Shown here: in pieces, positions 9,249 through 18,606 of the stretch
How the letters are laid out: every line of letters begins with the position of its first letter
Numbering within the stretch: the stretch's first letter is position 1
The notes under the pieces: model-generated
Seen by the model: the letters and a program-made list of their open reading frames with translations, nothing else
Database searches by the model: none
Told to the model about the DNA's origin: nothing
Source of the DNA: Saprospiraceae bacterium
GTDB lineage: Bacteria > Bacteroidota > Bacteroidia > Chitinophagales > Saprospiraceae
Length of the DNA: 64,000 nucleotides
Assembly (NCBI GenBank): GCA_016715405.1
Contig: JADKAE010000002.1
Coordinates: 620,001 to 684,000, forward strand
Direction: 5' to 3'
Position numbers and translations under genes: made by a program

Positions 9249-10082
9249 TTATTTCAGATTATCGCGCAAAAACGCCAGCGCTTTGGCATTGGCCTGTTCT
9301 GCCGCTACTTTGTCAAAATTGGGATTGCTGGGATTGGCAAAAGCGTGGTCGGCATCAAACATTTCTATTTTTAAAGGCTTGTTGGTTGCTTTGGCCAAAT
9401 TTTCGAAATTTTTCGCCACCTCGGGTGTAATCCAGGCGTCTTTTTTAGCAAAAACACCCAACACGGGGGCTTTTAGCGGCGCCAGATCGCCGGCTTGGGT
9501 TACCGGCATGCCGTAATACATCACGCAGGCTTTGCCCTGCATGCCGGCCAGGATAGAGGCGCGCAGCGACCAACCTCCGCCAAAGCACCAGCCCAGCGTA
9601 GCCACCTTAGCAGAAGACCCCACCTGACTCAATGCTCCGGCGATAATAGCTTTGACATGGTCTTCATTGACCGATTCCATCAACTTAGCGGCATCTTCGG
9701 GATTGTCGGCGACTTTGCCGTCGTAGAGGTCGAGTGCCAGCACCGTTACATCGCCCAGGCTATCGCACAGGCGGTCCGCTTCTCTTTTAATATGATCGTT
9801 CAGTCCCCACCATTCGTGAATAACAAACAGGTATTTGCCGCTGAGCGTGGAAGAAGAGGGAGGCGTCACCATATAAGCGCTGGCTTCTTTGCCATCGGTA
9901 GTAGCAAATGTAAGCGGGCGCCCTTTGGGTGTAAAATCAATAGATTGCGGCGATTCGTGCGCTTTCTGGAAGCTGCTGTCCTGGGCAAATTGCTCCATGC
10001 CCTTTTTATCGGATGAATCGGACTTACAGCCTGCAAGACCGACCAACACGGTCAGAAATACGAAAAGGCGAATTGGTTTCAT
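9249..10082 (-). CDS. Dienelactone hydrolase family lipoprotein
   Basis: 277 residues. The N-terminus is a lipoprotein signal (FVFLTVLVGLAGC, lipobox LAGC), so it is predicted to be anchored in the envelope. The rest is a dienelactone-hydrolase alpha/beta fold: VIHEWWGLNDH carries the family's Glu, GWCFGGGW holds the nucleophilic Cys elbow (GxCxGG), and the Asp (FAKKDAWIT) and His (FDADHAFANP) complete the triad. It likely hydrolyses a lactone or ester, substrate unknown. It is divergent from the E1 gene, with only about 60 bases between the starts. Confidence 0.87.
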   Translation of the reverse strand: MKPIRLFVFLTVLVGLAGCKSDSSDKKGMEQFAQDSSFQKAHESPQSIDFTPKGRPLTFATTDGKEASAYMVTPPSSSTLSGKYLFVIHEWWGLNDHIKREADRLCDSLGDVTVLALDLYDGKVADNPEDAAKLMESVNEDHVKAIIAGALSQVGSSAKVATLGWCFGGGWSLRASILAGMQGKACVMYYGMPVTQAGDLAPLKAPVLGVFAKKDAWITPEVAKNFENLAKATNKPLKIEMFDADHAFANPSNPNFDKVAAEQANAKALAFLRDNLK

Positions 10083-10110
10083 GAACTATTATTTTAATGG
10101 TTTTGCGATG

Positions 10111-10118
10111 TATCTTTG
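10111..10118 (+). promoter_or_regulatory. -7 element TATCTTTG before the E1 gene
   Basis: TATCTTTG followed by GCGCC lies 26 bases before the ATG at 10144 and matches the -7 consensus exactly. No clear TTTG is seen at the right distance upstream. Confidence 0.5.
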
Positions 10119-10143
10119 CGCCACTAATTTATGCAAAAAAGAC

Positions 10144-12144
10144 ATGCTAACAGCAGAATCCACACCGATGACATACGAGCGGGGACAATTATCTGACGAG
10201 ACCTTGCTTGCCTTGTACGAGCAACTCGTAAAACCGCGGCTTATTGAAGAAAAAATGCTCATCCTGCTGCGCCAGGGAAAGGTGAGCAAGTGGTTTTCGG
10301 GTATAGGCCAGGAAGCTATTGCCGTGGGCACAACGACGGCCTTGCTTCCCGATGAATTTTTGTTCACCCTGCACCGCAATCTCGGCGTTTTTACTGCAAG
10401 AAACATGCCGCTCGACAGATTGTTCAGCCAATGGCAGGGCAAAGCTACCGGATACACCAAAGGCCGCGATCGGTCTTTCCACTTTGGCGCCATGGAACAC
10501 CATATCGTAGGTATGATCTCGCACCTCGGCCCCCAACTTTCCCTGGCAGCGGGAGTAGGCCTTGCGCACAAGTTGATTGGCGAAGGTCGCATTGCGGTGG
10601 CTTTTAGCGGGGAAGGCGGCACCAGCGAGGGCGAATTTCACGAAGCGCTCAACACTGCGGCGGTATGGCAACTACCCGTCATTTTTTTAATAGAAAACAA
10701 CGGCTACGGCCTTTCCACCCCTACCCGCGATCAATATCGCTGTGAGAATATTGCCGATCGCGCCATCGGCTACGGGATGAAATCCAAGATTATCGATGGC
10801 AATAATATCCTCGAAGTATACCAAACGGTGCATGAGCTGGCCTCCCAGATGCGCGCCAACCCCGAACCCGTTTTGCTCGAGTGCCGTACCTTCCGCATGC
10901 GCGGCCACGAAGAAGCCAGCGGCACCAAATACGTGCCCAAGGAATTAATGGAACACTGGGATAAGCGCGACCCGGTAAGGAATTATGAGCAGTGGCTGAT
11001 GAAGGAAGGTATACTCACCGAAGCGCATCGCGACAACATCAAAAAGGCTATCAAAGCCGAGATAGAAGCGGGATTAAAAGTGACGTTTGAACAACCGTCG
11101 GTGGAATCGGACGTAAGCCGCGAACTTGCCGACGTATACGCCCCCTGGGAGCAGACCCCTACCCCGCCCGCATCGGCTGCGGCCACCGAAAAGCGCTTTG
11201 TCGACGCCATCAGCGACGGCATGCGGTTGGCCATGCGCCGCCACGATAACCTCGTATTGATGGGGCAAGACATCGCCGATTACGGCGGCGTTTTCAAGAT
11301 CACCGACGGGTTTGTCAATGAATTTGGCAAAGACCGCGTGCGCAATACGCCATTGTGTGAAAGCGCCATCCTGGGCATTGGGCTGGGACTTAGCCTCAAG
11401 GGCTTCAAAGCCATGGTAGAGATGCAATTTGCCGATTTTGTGACTTGCGGCCTAACCCAAATCATCAATAACCTGGCCAAATTGCACTATCGCTGGGGCC
11501 AGAATGCCGATGTGGTAGTGCGTATGCCTACTGGCGCAGGCACCGGCGCCGGGCCCTTCCATTCACAAAGCAACGAAGCCTGGTTTACGCATACGCCGGG
11601 GCTAAAAGTGGTATATCCTGCCACCCCGTATGATGCCAAAGGCTTGCTACTGGCCAGCTTTGAAGACCCCAACCCCATCATGTACTTCGAGCACAAAGCC
11701 CTTTACCGCAGCGTATCGGAAATGGTGCCCGACGACTACTATACCGTCGAAATCGGCAAAGCCCGCACTGCCCGCGAGGGCGTCGAGCTGAGCATCATCA
11801 CCTACGGCATGGGCGTGCATTGGGCCTTGAAAGCAGCAGAGGAAATGGGCATCGATGCTGACATTGTCGACTTGCGCACTTTGCTGCCGCTCGACTTTGC
11901 AGCAATCGACGCTTCGGTGAAGAAAACCAACCGGGCGCTCGTGCTTCATGAAGACACCCTGATGGGGGGCTTTGGCGGTGAAATAGCGGCCTACATTTCT
12001 GAACACCTATTCGAATACCTCGATGCGCCAGTACTGCGGGTAGCCAGTTTGGATACCCCTATACCATTTGCCACGGAACTTGAGAAAATATTTTTACCGA
12101 CCGACAGATTGCGCGAGCAACTTTCCCGGTTGGTGTCCTATTGA
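10144..12144 (+). CDS. 2-oxoacid (branched-chain type) dehydrogenase E1, alpha and beta subunits fused
   Basis: About 667 residues. The first half is an E1-alpha domain: FSGIGQEAIAVGTTTAL, the GKATGYTKGRDRSFHFG region, and the thiamine-diphosphate motif GEGGTSEGEFHEALNTAAVWQLPVIFLIENN split across GEGG...ENNGYG. The second half is E1-beta: MGQDIADYGGVFKIT, NTPLCESAILGIGLGLSLKG, MPTGAGTGAGPFHSQS, HEDTLMGGFGGEIAAYI. Such fusions are common in Bacteroidota and act with E2/E3 to decarboxylate 2-oxoisovalerate-type acids. I chose ATG 10144 because the E1 homology and a -7 element begin there. The longer upstream frame is antisense to the neighbouring gene. A terminator follows directly. Confidence 0.9.
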   Translation: MLTAESTPMTYERGQLSDETLLALYEQLVKPRLIEEKMLILLRQGKVSKWFSGIGQEAIAVGTTTALLPDEFLFTLHRNLGVFTARNMPLDRLFSQWQGKATGYTKGRDRSFHFGAMEHHIVGMISHLGPQLSLAAGVGLAHKLIGEGRIAVAFSGEGGTSEGEFHEALNTAAVWQLPVIFLIENNGYGLSTPTRDQYRCENIADRAIGYGMKSKIIDGNNILEVYQTVHELASQMRANPEPVLLECRTFRMRGHEEASGTKYVPKELMEHWDKRDPVRNYEQWLMKEGILTEAHRDNIKKAIKAEIEAGLKVTFEQPSVESDVSRELADVYAPWEQTPTPPASAAATEKRFVDAISDGMRLAMRRHDNLVLMGQDIADYGGVFKITDGFVNEFGKDRVRNTPLCESAILGIGLGLSLKGFKAMVEMQFADFVTCGLTQIINNLAKLHYRWGQNADVVVRMPTGAGTGAGPFHSQSNEAWFTHTPGLKVVYPATPYDAKGLLLASFEDPNPIMYFEHKALYRSVSEMVPDDYYTVEIGKARTAREGVELSIITYGMGVHWALKAAEEMGIDADIVDLRTLLPLDFAAIDASVKKTNRALVLHEDTLMGGFGGEIAAYISEHLFEYLDAPVLRVASLDTPIPFATELEKIFLPTDRLREQLSRLVSY

Positions 12145-12158
12145 ACCAAATCTTGACG

Positions 12159-12197
12159 GAAAGGCGCCTTTTTAACCATAAAAGGCGCCTTTTTTTA
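12159..12197 (+). terminator. Rho-independent terminator after E1
   Basis: Two AAAGGCGCCTTT blocks (12160-12171 and 12181-12191) pair across a short loop and end in a seven-base T run. This is a strong terminator 15 bases after the stop codon. Confidence 0.88.
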
Positions 12198-12225
12198 TTT
12201 GTCAGGTTTTTATCTGTCCAATTTA

Positions 12226-12257
12226 CTTGCCTTGTATCTTATATTTAATTACATTTG
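12226..12257 (+). promoter_or_regulatory. Possible promoter CTTG-N20-TACATTTG
   Basis: CTTG at 12226-12229 and TACATTTG at 12250-12257, 20 bases apart, fit the phylum consensus. A transcript from here would start near 12264 and read through a 160-base leader containing a hairpin before the DUF5606 gene. Confidence 0.4.
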
Positions 12258-12341
12258 CATGGGTTCAGTTTTGATTGGCTAAAATCTCTCCCCCCAAGAT
12301 TAGGGGAAATCTACATCCATTAAATTCAACGGCTGCATTAG

Positions 12342-12404
12342 CGCTTGTTTGTAGTTTCATTAATGAACTACAAGCGGTAAATTCCTCTTTTGTTTGTATC
12401 TTTG
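12342..12404 (+). promoter_or_regulatory. Leader hairpin and -7 element upstream of the DUF5606 gene
   Basis: TTGTAGTT (12349-12356) pairs with AACTACAA (12366-12373) around the self-complementary CATTAATG, extended by CGCTTG/CAAGCG. Just downstream, TATCTTTG (12397-12404) is a perfect -7 element 25 bases before the start codon. The hairpin may be an operator overlapping the promoter or an attenuator for transcripts from the upstream promoter. Confidence 0.45.
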
Positions 12405-12428
12405 CCATCCAAACAAAAGCAAGGTATT

Positions 12429-12851
12429 ATGGACTTAAAGCACCTGGTTGCCGTGAGTGGTTTGCCCGGCATTTTTCGCATGGCGGCCAACCGCGCCAAT
12501 GGCATGATCATTGAAGACCTGACCAACGGCAAAAAAATATTTGTGCCGGCTCGAAAACACCAATTCACCCCTCTGGAGTCGACTGGCATCTATATTGACA
12601 ATGGCGATACCACTGAATTGGAAAAAGTATTCCAAAACATGATGGATAACGCCGAAAAAACACCCCCCATCAACCCTAACGCCAGCCCTGAAGAACTTCA
12701 CCGGTATTTTAGCGTGATACTGCCCAATTACGACCGCGATCGCGTACATACCGGCGATATTAAGAAAGTCATTAAATGGTATAATATCTTGGGTGAAACC
12801 GGACTTTTAACCCAAACGCCCGCGCAGGAAGAAAGCGAAACCGAAGAATAG
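12429..12851 (+). CDS. DUF5606 domain-containing protein
   Basis: 140 residues starting MDLKHLVAVSGLPGIFRM, with IEDLTNGKKIFVPARKHQFTPL in the middle and YDRDRVHTGDIKKVIKWYNIL near the end. This layout (small SH3-like N-terminal part, acidic linker, C-terminal helical DxxRVxxxDIKKxxxWYN motif) is the conserved Bacteroidota family DUF5606, whose function is unknown. I start at 12429, since the 13 residues encoded upstream precede the family's invariant MDLK and include the promoter. The tail is acidic (EEESETEE-like). Confidence 0.82.
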   Translation: MDLKHLVAVSGLPGIFRMAANRANGMIIEDLTNGKKIFVPARKHQFTPLESTGIYIDNGDTTELEKVFQNMMDNAEKTPPINPNASPEELHRYFSVILPNYDRDRVHTGDIKKVIKWYNILGETGLLTQTPAQEESETEE

Positions 12852-12859
12852 TCTTGTCA

Positions 12860-12961
12860 GGTATCGCTGTAGCTTGAGCCTCAAAGCTCGAAAGCTCATT
12901 CCTTCGAAGGCGGAAGGTAAGGGTTGCTCAACAAAACGACTATGACTACTACAGCGATACC
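12860..12961. repeat. 13-bp perfect inverted repeat spanning the M3 peptidase start
   Basis: GGTATCGCTGTAG (12860-12872) and CTACAGCGATACC (12949-12961) are exact reverse complements 76 bases apart. The right arm lies in codons 3-7 of the peptidase gene. Smaller palindromes (CCTTCGAAGG) lie between. If transcribed, the mRNA would fold with the start codon (12942) just inside the loop. Confidence 0.6.
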
Positions 12962-14662
12962 ACAGCCTCGGCAGTTTAATTTTTGCCCAAAGATTTTGAG
13001 CTTTCACTTTGGTCGGAGCTGCAACCTTATTACGAGGAACTCCTCAACCGGCCTGTCAGTTCGGTGGCTGAGCTGGAGAAATGGATTCTCGATCACAGCG
13101 AACTCGACGCCATGATCAGTGAAGACTTCTCTTGGCGATATATCCGGATCACAAGCGATAGCAGGGATGAAACAGCGAATGCCCAATACCAGTATGCAGC
13201 CCAGGAGCTAGTACCTCAGATTACAGCCTATGACTACAAACTCAACAAAAAACTGGCCGATTGTCCTTTCCTAGAACAACTCGACCCCGCGAAATACGCC
13301 ATTCATATTCGCAACGCAAGAAACACCATAGCGCTTTTTTGCGATGAAAATATCCCCCTGGTCACGGAGGTTCAACTCAAATCAAAAGAATACGGCCGCC
13401 TTTTTTCCGAGATGACCGTGGGTATCAACGGCGTACAAATGACCCTCCAGAAGGCCGGCGCGCTGTTGGAAGAAACCGACCGCAAATATCGCGAGACGAT
13501 TTACCATAAAATAAACCAGCGCATCTTGCAAGATACAGAGAGCCTCGAAGAGCTCTTTGACGAGATGCTGCGCCAACGCCACCTTATTGCCCGCAATGCC
13601 GGGTTTGATAACTTCCGCGACTATCGCTTTCAATCGCTGGGCCGCTTTGATTATTCGGCTGACGACTGCCTTCGCTTTCACGATGCGATAGAATTTGAGG
13701 TTCTCCCCCTGCTCGACGAGCTCAACGAGCATCGCCGCCAACTACTGGGTTTGAAAACCCTGCGCCCCTGGGATCTCAACGTGGATACCTGCGGCCAACA
13801 ACCGCTTCGCCCCTTTGATAACGCCCAGGAACTCACCGAAAAAACCATCACTTGCTTATCGCGATTGCACCCTTATTTCGGCGAGTCTATCCAAATGATG
13901 TGGGGAAAAGGGCATCTCGATATTGAATCGCGCATGGGTAAACGCCCCGGCGGTTACAATATGCCGCTACATCTTACCGGGGTACCTTTTATTTTTATGA
14001 ATGCCGCCAACTCGGTAAGCGATATGCGTACCCTGCTGCACGAAAGCGGCCATGCCATACACTCCCTGCTCACCCACGAACACCAGCTCAGTTCTTCCAA
14101 ACGCGTGCCCTCTGAAGTAGCCGAACTGGCAGCCATGGCTATGGAATTATTTACCATGGATCATTGGGATATCTTTTTTAACAATGAAGAACAATTGCGA
14201 AGAGCCAAAATAGGCCAGTTGGAGAATGTGCTCAAAGTATTGCCCTGGATTGCTACCATTGACCAATTTCAGCACTGGATTTATACTAATCCCGACCATA
14301 CGCGCGAAGCCCGCAAAGAGAAGTGGATGGAGGTATTGCACCACTTTAGTTCCAAGCTGGTAGACTATTCCGGGCTGGAACACTACCTCGAGTATTTGTG
14401 GCACAAGCAATTACATATTTTCGAGGCGCCGTTTTATTTCGTAGAATACGGCTTTGCGCAGCTTGGCGCTATTGCCTTATGGAAGCAATACCGCGAAAAT
14501 CCCCAGGAGACCATCCAAAATTATATCAACGCCTTGCAACTCGGTTATACCAAGCCGATCAATACTATTTACCAAGCAGCCGGAATATCTTTCAATTTCT
14601 CGCGTGAATACGTGCGCGAATTGGGCGCTTTTGTAAAATCTGAATTGATGGGGCTACTTTGA
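12942..14662 (+). CDS. M3 family oligoendopeptidase (frameshifted near N-terminus)
   Basis: Thimet/PepF-like zinc metallopeptidase, about 573 residues. The catalytic HExxH appears as RTLLHESGHAIHSL, with the downstream Glu in PSEVAELAAMAMELF. The C-terminal region (FYFVEYGFAQLGAIALWKQY, LGYTKPINTIYQAAGI) is typical of oligoendopeptidase F-type M3B enzymes that degrade cytosolic peptides. The N-terminus MTTTAIPQPRQF is in a different frame from PKDFELS. One T missing in the T run at about 12978-12984 explains this, so I start at the ATG at 12942, not at the in-frame TTG at 12983. Confidence 0.9.
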
Positions 14663-14694
14663 CGCAAAATTTTGCGTCTCTACTTGTATCTTTG
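14661..14694. promoter_or_regulatory. 18-bp perfect palindrome and -7 element between peptidase and glycosyltransferase genes
   Basis: GACGCAAAATTTTGCGTC (14661-14678) is a perfect palindrome overlapping the peptidase stop codon. TATCTTTG (14687-14694) is a -7 element 22 bases before the next ATG. The palindrome may be a terminator-like stem or an operator for the downstream promoter. Confidence 0.5.
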
Positions 14695-14716
14695 CGCCAC
14701 AATTCTCCTGTCTGCT

Positions 14717-15469
14717 ATGTACAAAGGAAAAAAGGTAGTGGTTGTGCTGCCCGCTTATAATGCCGCACTTACCCTCGAAAAGACGTACAACGAAATCCCT
14801 TTTGATCTGGTTGATGAAGTAATCCTCTGTGATGACGCCAGCAAGGACAACACCGTAGAGCTTGCCCGCCATTTAGGGATTACGCACATTATTGCCCATG
14901 AAAAAAACAAAGGGTACGGTGGCAACCAAAAATCGTTGTATAATAAGGCGCTCGAATTGGGCGCTGATGTAGTAATTATGCTTCACCCCGACTACCAGTA
15001 TACTCCCAAATTAATACCTTCGATGGTCAATATTATCGGCGAAGATCTGTATCCGGTGGTACTGGGCTCGCGTATACTGGGTAAAGGCGCACTGGCCGGG
15101 GGCATGCCGATGTATAAATATCTGGCTAACCGTTTCCTGACCCTCACCCAGAATCTGTTGGTTAATTATAAATTGTCGGAGTACCATACCGGCTACCGCG
15201 CTTTCAGCAGGCACGTACTGGAAAATATCAATTTTAATGAAAATTCGGACGACTTCGTTTTCGATAACGAAATGCTATCCCAGATTATCTATGCCGATTT
15301 TGCGATTGCCGAGGTAACCTGTCCCACCAAGTATTTTAAAGAAGCCTCCTCCATCAACTTTACCAGGAGTATGCGCTACGGATTGGGCGTACTGAGGGTA
15401 TCATTCAGCCATTTGTTGCAAAGACTCGGCTGGTGGCGCTTTCGCAAGTACGAAAAGCCGGCCAGGTAG
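14717..15469 (+). CDS. Glycosyltransferase family 2 (dolichol-phosphate-mannose synthase-like)
   Basis: 250 residues. GT-A nucleotide-sugar fold with KVVVVLPAYNAALTLEKTY, the VILCDDASKDNT motif, KNKGYGGNQKSLYNKAL and the acidic HPDYQY (in place of the usual DxD). A LGSRILGKGALAGGMP segment and EYHTGYRAFSR follow, as in DPM1/bactoprenol glucosyltransferase-like enzymes. No C-terminal membrane segments are present, so it may be cytosolic or peripheral. I chose the ATG at 14717, where homology begins. The upstream codons cover the promoter. Confidence 0.85.
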   Translation: MYKGKKVVVVLPAYNAALTLEKTYNEIPFDLVDEVILCDDASKDNTVELARHLGITHIIAHEKNKGYGGNQKSLYNKALELGADVVIMLHPDYQYTPKLIPSMVNIIGEDLYPVVLGSRILGKGALAGGMPMYKYLANRFLTLTQNLLVNYKLSEYHTGYRAFSRHVLENINFNENSDDFVFDNEMLSQIIYADFAIAEVTCPTKYFKEASSINFTRSMRYGLGVLRVSFSHLLQRLGWWRFRKYEKPAR

Positions 15470-15498
15470 GTTCCCTCCTGGTATTGGTTTGTTTTCTC

Positions 15499-15576
15499 CT
15501 ATTGTTGCTGCAGGATCTTACGGGCTACATAAATAGCGGCGAGCAGTAGGGTATAAGTTAAAGTTGCAGTCATCAT
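15499..15576 (-). CDS. Possible 25-residue single-pass membrane protein
   Basis: A short frame encoding MMTATLTYTLLLAAIYVARK and ending ILQQQ. It is one hydrophobic helix followed by a basic patch, the shape of a small membrane protein. It stands alone between the glycosyltransferase gene and the M1 peptidase gene and is read from the minus strand. No clear ribosome site is visible, and the frame is short enough to occur by chance. Confidence 0.3.
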   Translation of the reverse strand: MMTATLTYTLLLAAIYVARKILQQQ

Positions 15577-15758
15577 AAGGGCATCAGCTCATTTTTGGAA
15601 AAATTCTTCTTGTTGGTATGTAGACCTAAAGTTCCGAAAAAATGCTTTTCGGCGTTTATCAAATACAAATCTGGCAATCCGGATGACAATTTATGACGAA
15701 ATGCCGGATTTTTGACAAAAAAAATCGACGAACGGTATTGCACGGTGTTTTTGCGCGC

Positions 15759-15812
15759 CTTCAGCCCGAGGTTTCAACCTCGGGCTGAAGGCATCCGGGG
15801 TTGAAACCCCGG
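15759..15812. repeat. Two adjacent G/C-rich hairpins
   Basis: A 15-bp arm hairpin (15759-15773 with 15776-15790, core CAGCCCGAGGTT / AACCTCGGGCTG) is followed by CCGGGGTT-GA-AACCCCGG (15795-15812). They lie between convergent genes (glycosyltransferase and M1 peptidase), ten bases from the peptidase stop, and may act as a bidirectional terminator. The rest of 15470-15822 holds only the small ORF above and AT-rich sequence. Confidence 0.7.
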
Positions 15813-15822
15813 GGTGAAGATA

Positions 15823-18504
15823 TTATTGGCCGATGAGTTGGTCATAGATGCCTAAAATATCGGCATTAGTTTCCACCGCTCTCGCTGCTTCGAGGGCGGT
15901 TTTAATGAGGGCCAATTGGCCGGCGATTTCCTGTTTGACCGCGTCGTTATCTTCCGCATTAGAGCGACGCAAAAATTCACCACGCATTTCCACCAGCGCC
16001 CTTACGGCTGCAACGCGCTGCCATATCGTTTTATTCATATCGACGCCCACTGATTTTAGCTTGTCAATGGCTGCCACTATCACTTCGGGGCCGCCTGATA
16101 CGGCCAGACTCTGGTAACCGCTAAAGAAAGTAAAAGCGCTCATGCCGTCAACTTTGTCGAGCCTGCTTTCAAAAAAAGGCATATACTGGGCATCGCCACT
16201 GGTGAGGTATACTTCTCCGACGGCATCAAGCATATCACTGTTTTCTTCTTTTTCAAACTGCCGAGCCAGCGGTAGGGCGCTTTCTTTATCCATTTGGTTG
16301 AGCAGTCTTAGCGCAGTAGACAACACATAATAAGATTGTTCTTTTTGCATGGTTGTCTTGGCTACAGCGACGGCCTCCGTATCTCCTATCTCCATTAACT
16401 TATTGAAAGCCATATTTCGCACCTGCGAATGCGGATCACCGGCGGCCATTTGCCTGACGAGGGCAACGGTATTTTCATCCATGTCTTCTTCCAGCAGGTT
16501 TTCCATCGAAGCTGCCCGGATGACCCAAAACGGGTCTTTTAGCGCGGCTTTAACCACACCTCTCGAATCTTTGTTTTCGCTTTCAAGTACACTCATCAGC
16601 GCCTCCATACGATCCATAAAGCGCGGGCCGTATTTGTATTGCCATACCATTTCGGCTTCGGTTTTGTTGTCTTTGCGTTCGGCGAGTATGACCCGTTCGG
16701 CATCAAAGATGATAAAAGCGGGTTGGCGATCCACTTTATAGGAGAAGGTCTGTTCGCGTTGCATCATCACTTCGTGAACGCGTTTGGAAGAACCGTCGGT
16801 AAAATAAATATCTATAGCTACAGGCAATTCGAAAACAGCCGGCATCATATCGGGTGATTGGGTTTGGGCTACCGTGACGGTAGCTTCGCTTGTGGCGGCT
16901 TCGTAGCCGTAGGAGACTTCGAGTTGGGGATGCCCTTCGCGCAAGTACCATTGGTTGAAAAACCAGTTGAGGTCTTCGCCGGTCACCTCTTCGAATGCCA
17001 GTCGCAGGTCGTGTACCTCTGCGGCTTTAAATTGGTTGCGGTTGAGGTATAGCTTGAGTGCGGCAAAAAACGCGTCGTCGCCCACGTGGTTGCGCAACAT
17101 ATGCAAAACGAGGCCGCCCTTGTTGTAGCTATGGGCGTCAAACATATCCTCTTTGTTTTCGTAGCTGAAATGTATAAGGGGGTGAATGCCGCTGCGGGAA
17201 GCGTCGAGGTAGCCGCCGAGTTCTTCCCACAGGTGGTAATCGGCAGCGTCTTTGCCGTATTTGTGTTCCAGCCACAGGTATTCGCTGTAATTGGCGAATC
17301 CTTCGTTGAGGGTCAGGTTGGCCCAGCTTTCGCAGGTCACCAGGTCGCCAAACCATTGGTGAAACATCTCGTGGGCAACGATTTTGTCGTTGGTGAGTTC
17401 GTCGATCAATTCGCGGCTATGGCGTTGCACAAAATCGCCAAAGACAACGGCGGTGGTATTTTCCATAGCGCCCGACACATAATCGCGAACGACTACCTGT
17501 GCGAATTTGGACCAGGGGTATTTTACACCCACCTTTTTAGAAAAGAAGCCGAGCATTTCGGGCGTATGGGGAAAAATGGCGCGGGCGTCTTTTTCGTAGG
17601 CCGGCTCTACATAATAGTCTACATCGATGCCCTCCCATTTGTCTTTTACCACAGCATATTCGCCGATGGCCATCATAAACAGGTAGGGGGCGTGTGGAAG
17701 ATCCATTTTCCAGTAGTCGGTACGGGTGCCGTCGTTATTTTTTTTAGAAGATACCAACACCCCGTTGGAGAGGGTTTTAAATTTTTCTTCTACCGTAATG
17801 TACATTTCCTGTGTAGTGCGCTCATTGGGTTTGTCGATAGTGGGAAACCAGCGCGAATTCCACTCGGTTTCTCCCTGCGTCCATATTTGGCGGGGTTTAC
17901 CGGGTTCTTCCTCCCTGGGATTGATAAAAAACAAACCCTTATCGGAGGTAATGGCTTCGCTGCCGCCGGTAGCCGACGGGGTGGCGGTATATTCCAGGTA
18001 GAGGTTATAGGTTTGGTCCCTGGTATAGGTTTTACCCAACTGGATGGTAATAGCATCTCCGCTGTACTCGAATACCAGGGGTTTACCTTCGCCTTCCATG
18101 GTTACTTTGTGAAATTCGAAGCCTTTGGCATCAAGCGTGACTTCGGTAGTCGGGTAAAAATAGGGTTTGAGTTTAAGCGTAGCTTTTCCCAATACCTTTT
18201 CTTTCGACCAATCGAAACGCAAATCGAGTTTGGTATGCAACAAATCGTGTTCGCGCCGGGCTGTTTCGTTGTAATTGGGCAGGGTGTAGGTCACCTGGTA
18301 ATCCTCCGCAGAAACGCCGGTTTCTTCTTCGCCCACGCCTTCCCACATATCGGGGGTTACTTCCAGCGTATCGAGTGAACGTTGTTCAATAGCGACATCT
18401 TCGGTTACCGGTGCGGGGGCGGTGCGGGTAGTACTTTTCTGGGTAGTTTTACAGCCTGCCGTTAAGATCAACAGCGCCGCAAGAATAGGAAGCAACGACT
18501 TCAT
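15823..18504 (-). CDS. M1 family metallopeptidase, lipoprotein
   Basis: 893 residues. An N-terminal lipoprotein signal (LPILAALLILTAGC, lipobox LTAGC) predicts envelope anchoring. The aminopeptidase N-type core has the substrate motif SGAMENTTAV and the zinc site VAHEMFHQWFGDLV...NEGFANYSEYLW (HExxH plus distal Glu). The C-terminal 350 residues look like HEAT-type helical repeats (for example PFWVIRAASMENLLEEDMD, DPHSQVRNMAFNKLMEIGD). It probably trims peptides in the periplasm. The gene is complete and monocistronic, converging on the glycosyltransferase gene. Confidence 0.92.
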   Translation of the reverse strand: MKSLLPILAALLILTAGCKTTQKSTTRTAPAPVTEDVAIEQRSLDTLEVTPDMWEGVGEEETGVSAEDYQVTYTLPNYNETARREHDLLHTKLDLRFDWSKEKVLGKATLKLKPYFYPTTEVTLDAKGFEFHKVTMEGEGKPLVFEYSGDAITIQLGKTYTRDQTYNLYLEYTATPSATGGSEAITSDKGLFFINPREEEPGKPRQIWTQGETEWNSRWFPTIDKPNERTTQEMYITVEEKFKTLSNGVLVSSKKNNDGTRTDYWKMDLPHAPYLFMMAIGEYAVVKDKWEGIDVDYYVEPAYEKDARAIFPHTPEMLGFFSKKVGVKYPWSKFAQVVVRDYVSGAMENTTAVVFGDFVQRHSRELIDELTNDKIVAHEMFHQWFGDLVTCESWANLTLNEGFANYSEYLWLEHKYGKDAADYHLWEELGGYLDASRSGIHPLIHFSYENKEDMFDAHSYNKGGLVLHMLRNHVGDDAFFAALKLYLNRNQFKAAEVHDLRLAFEEVTGEDLNWFFNQWYLREGHPQLEVSYGYEAATSEATVTVAQTQSPDMMPAVFELPVAIDIYFTDGSSKRVHEVMMQREQTFSYKVDRQPAFIIFDAERVILAERKDNKTEAEMVWQYKYGPRFMDRMEALMSVLESENKDSRGVVKAALKDPFWVIRAASMENLLEEDMDENTVALVRQMAAGDPHSQVRNMAFNKLMEIGDTEAVAVAKTTMQKEQSYYVLSTALRLLNQMDKESALPLARQFEKEENSDMLDAVGEVYLTSGDAQYMPFFESRLDKVDGMSAFTFFSGYQSLAVSGGPEVIVAAIDKLKSVGVDMNKTIWQRVAAVRALVEMRGEFLRRSNAEDNDAVKQEIAGQLALIKTALEAARAVETNADILGIYDQLIGQ

Positions 18505-18606
18505 AAAATATCAGATTAAAACGGGTGAATAACAAAACGTCCCTGGCGACAAGGATTAGCGATGATGACGAAGCACAAAAGGAGGGTCGATAAAAGCAGC
18601 ATAACC

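Noticed and set aside
9249..9510. Start of the E1 gene far upstream within the dienelactone hydrolase
   Set aside because: The extended frame is antisense coding. E1 homology and a -7 element place the start at 10144.
12275..12514. 79-codon frame before the DUF5606 gene
   Set aside because: It overlaps the promoter, the leader hairpin and the first part of the DUF5606 frame. No similarity recognised.
17086..18378. 430-codon plus-strand frame opposite the M1 peptidase
   Set aside because: Antisense shadow. The minus-strand frame has complete peptidase motifs.
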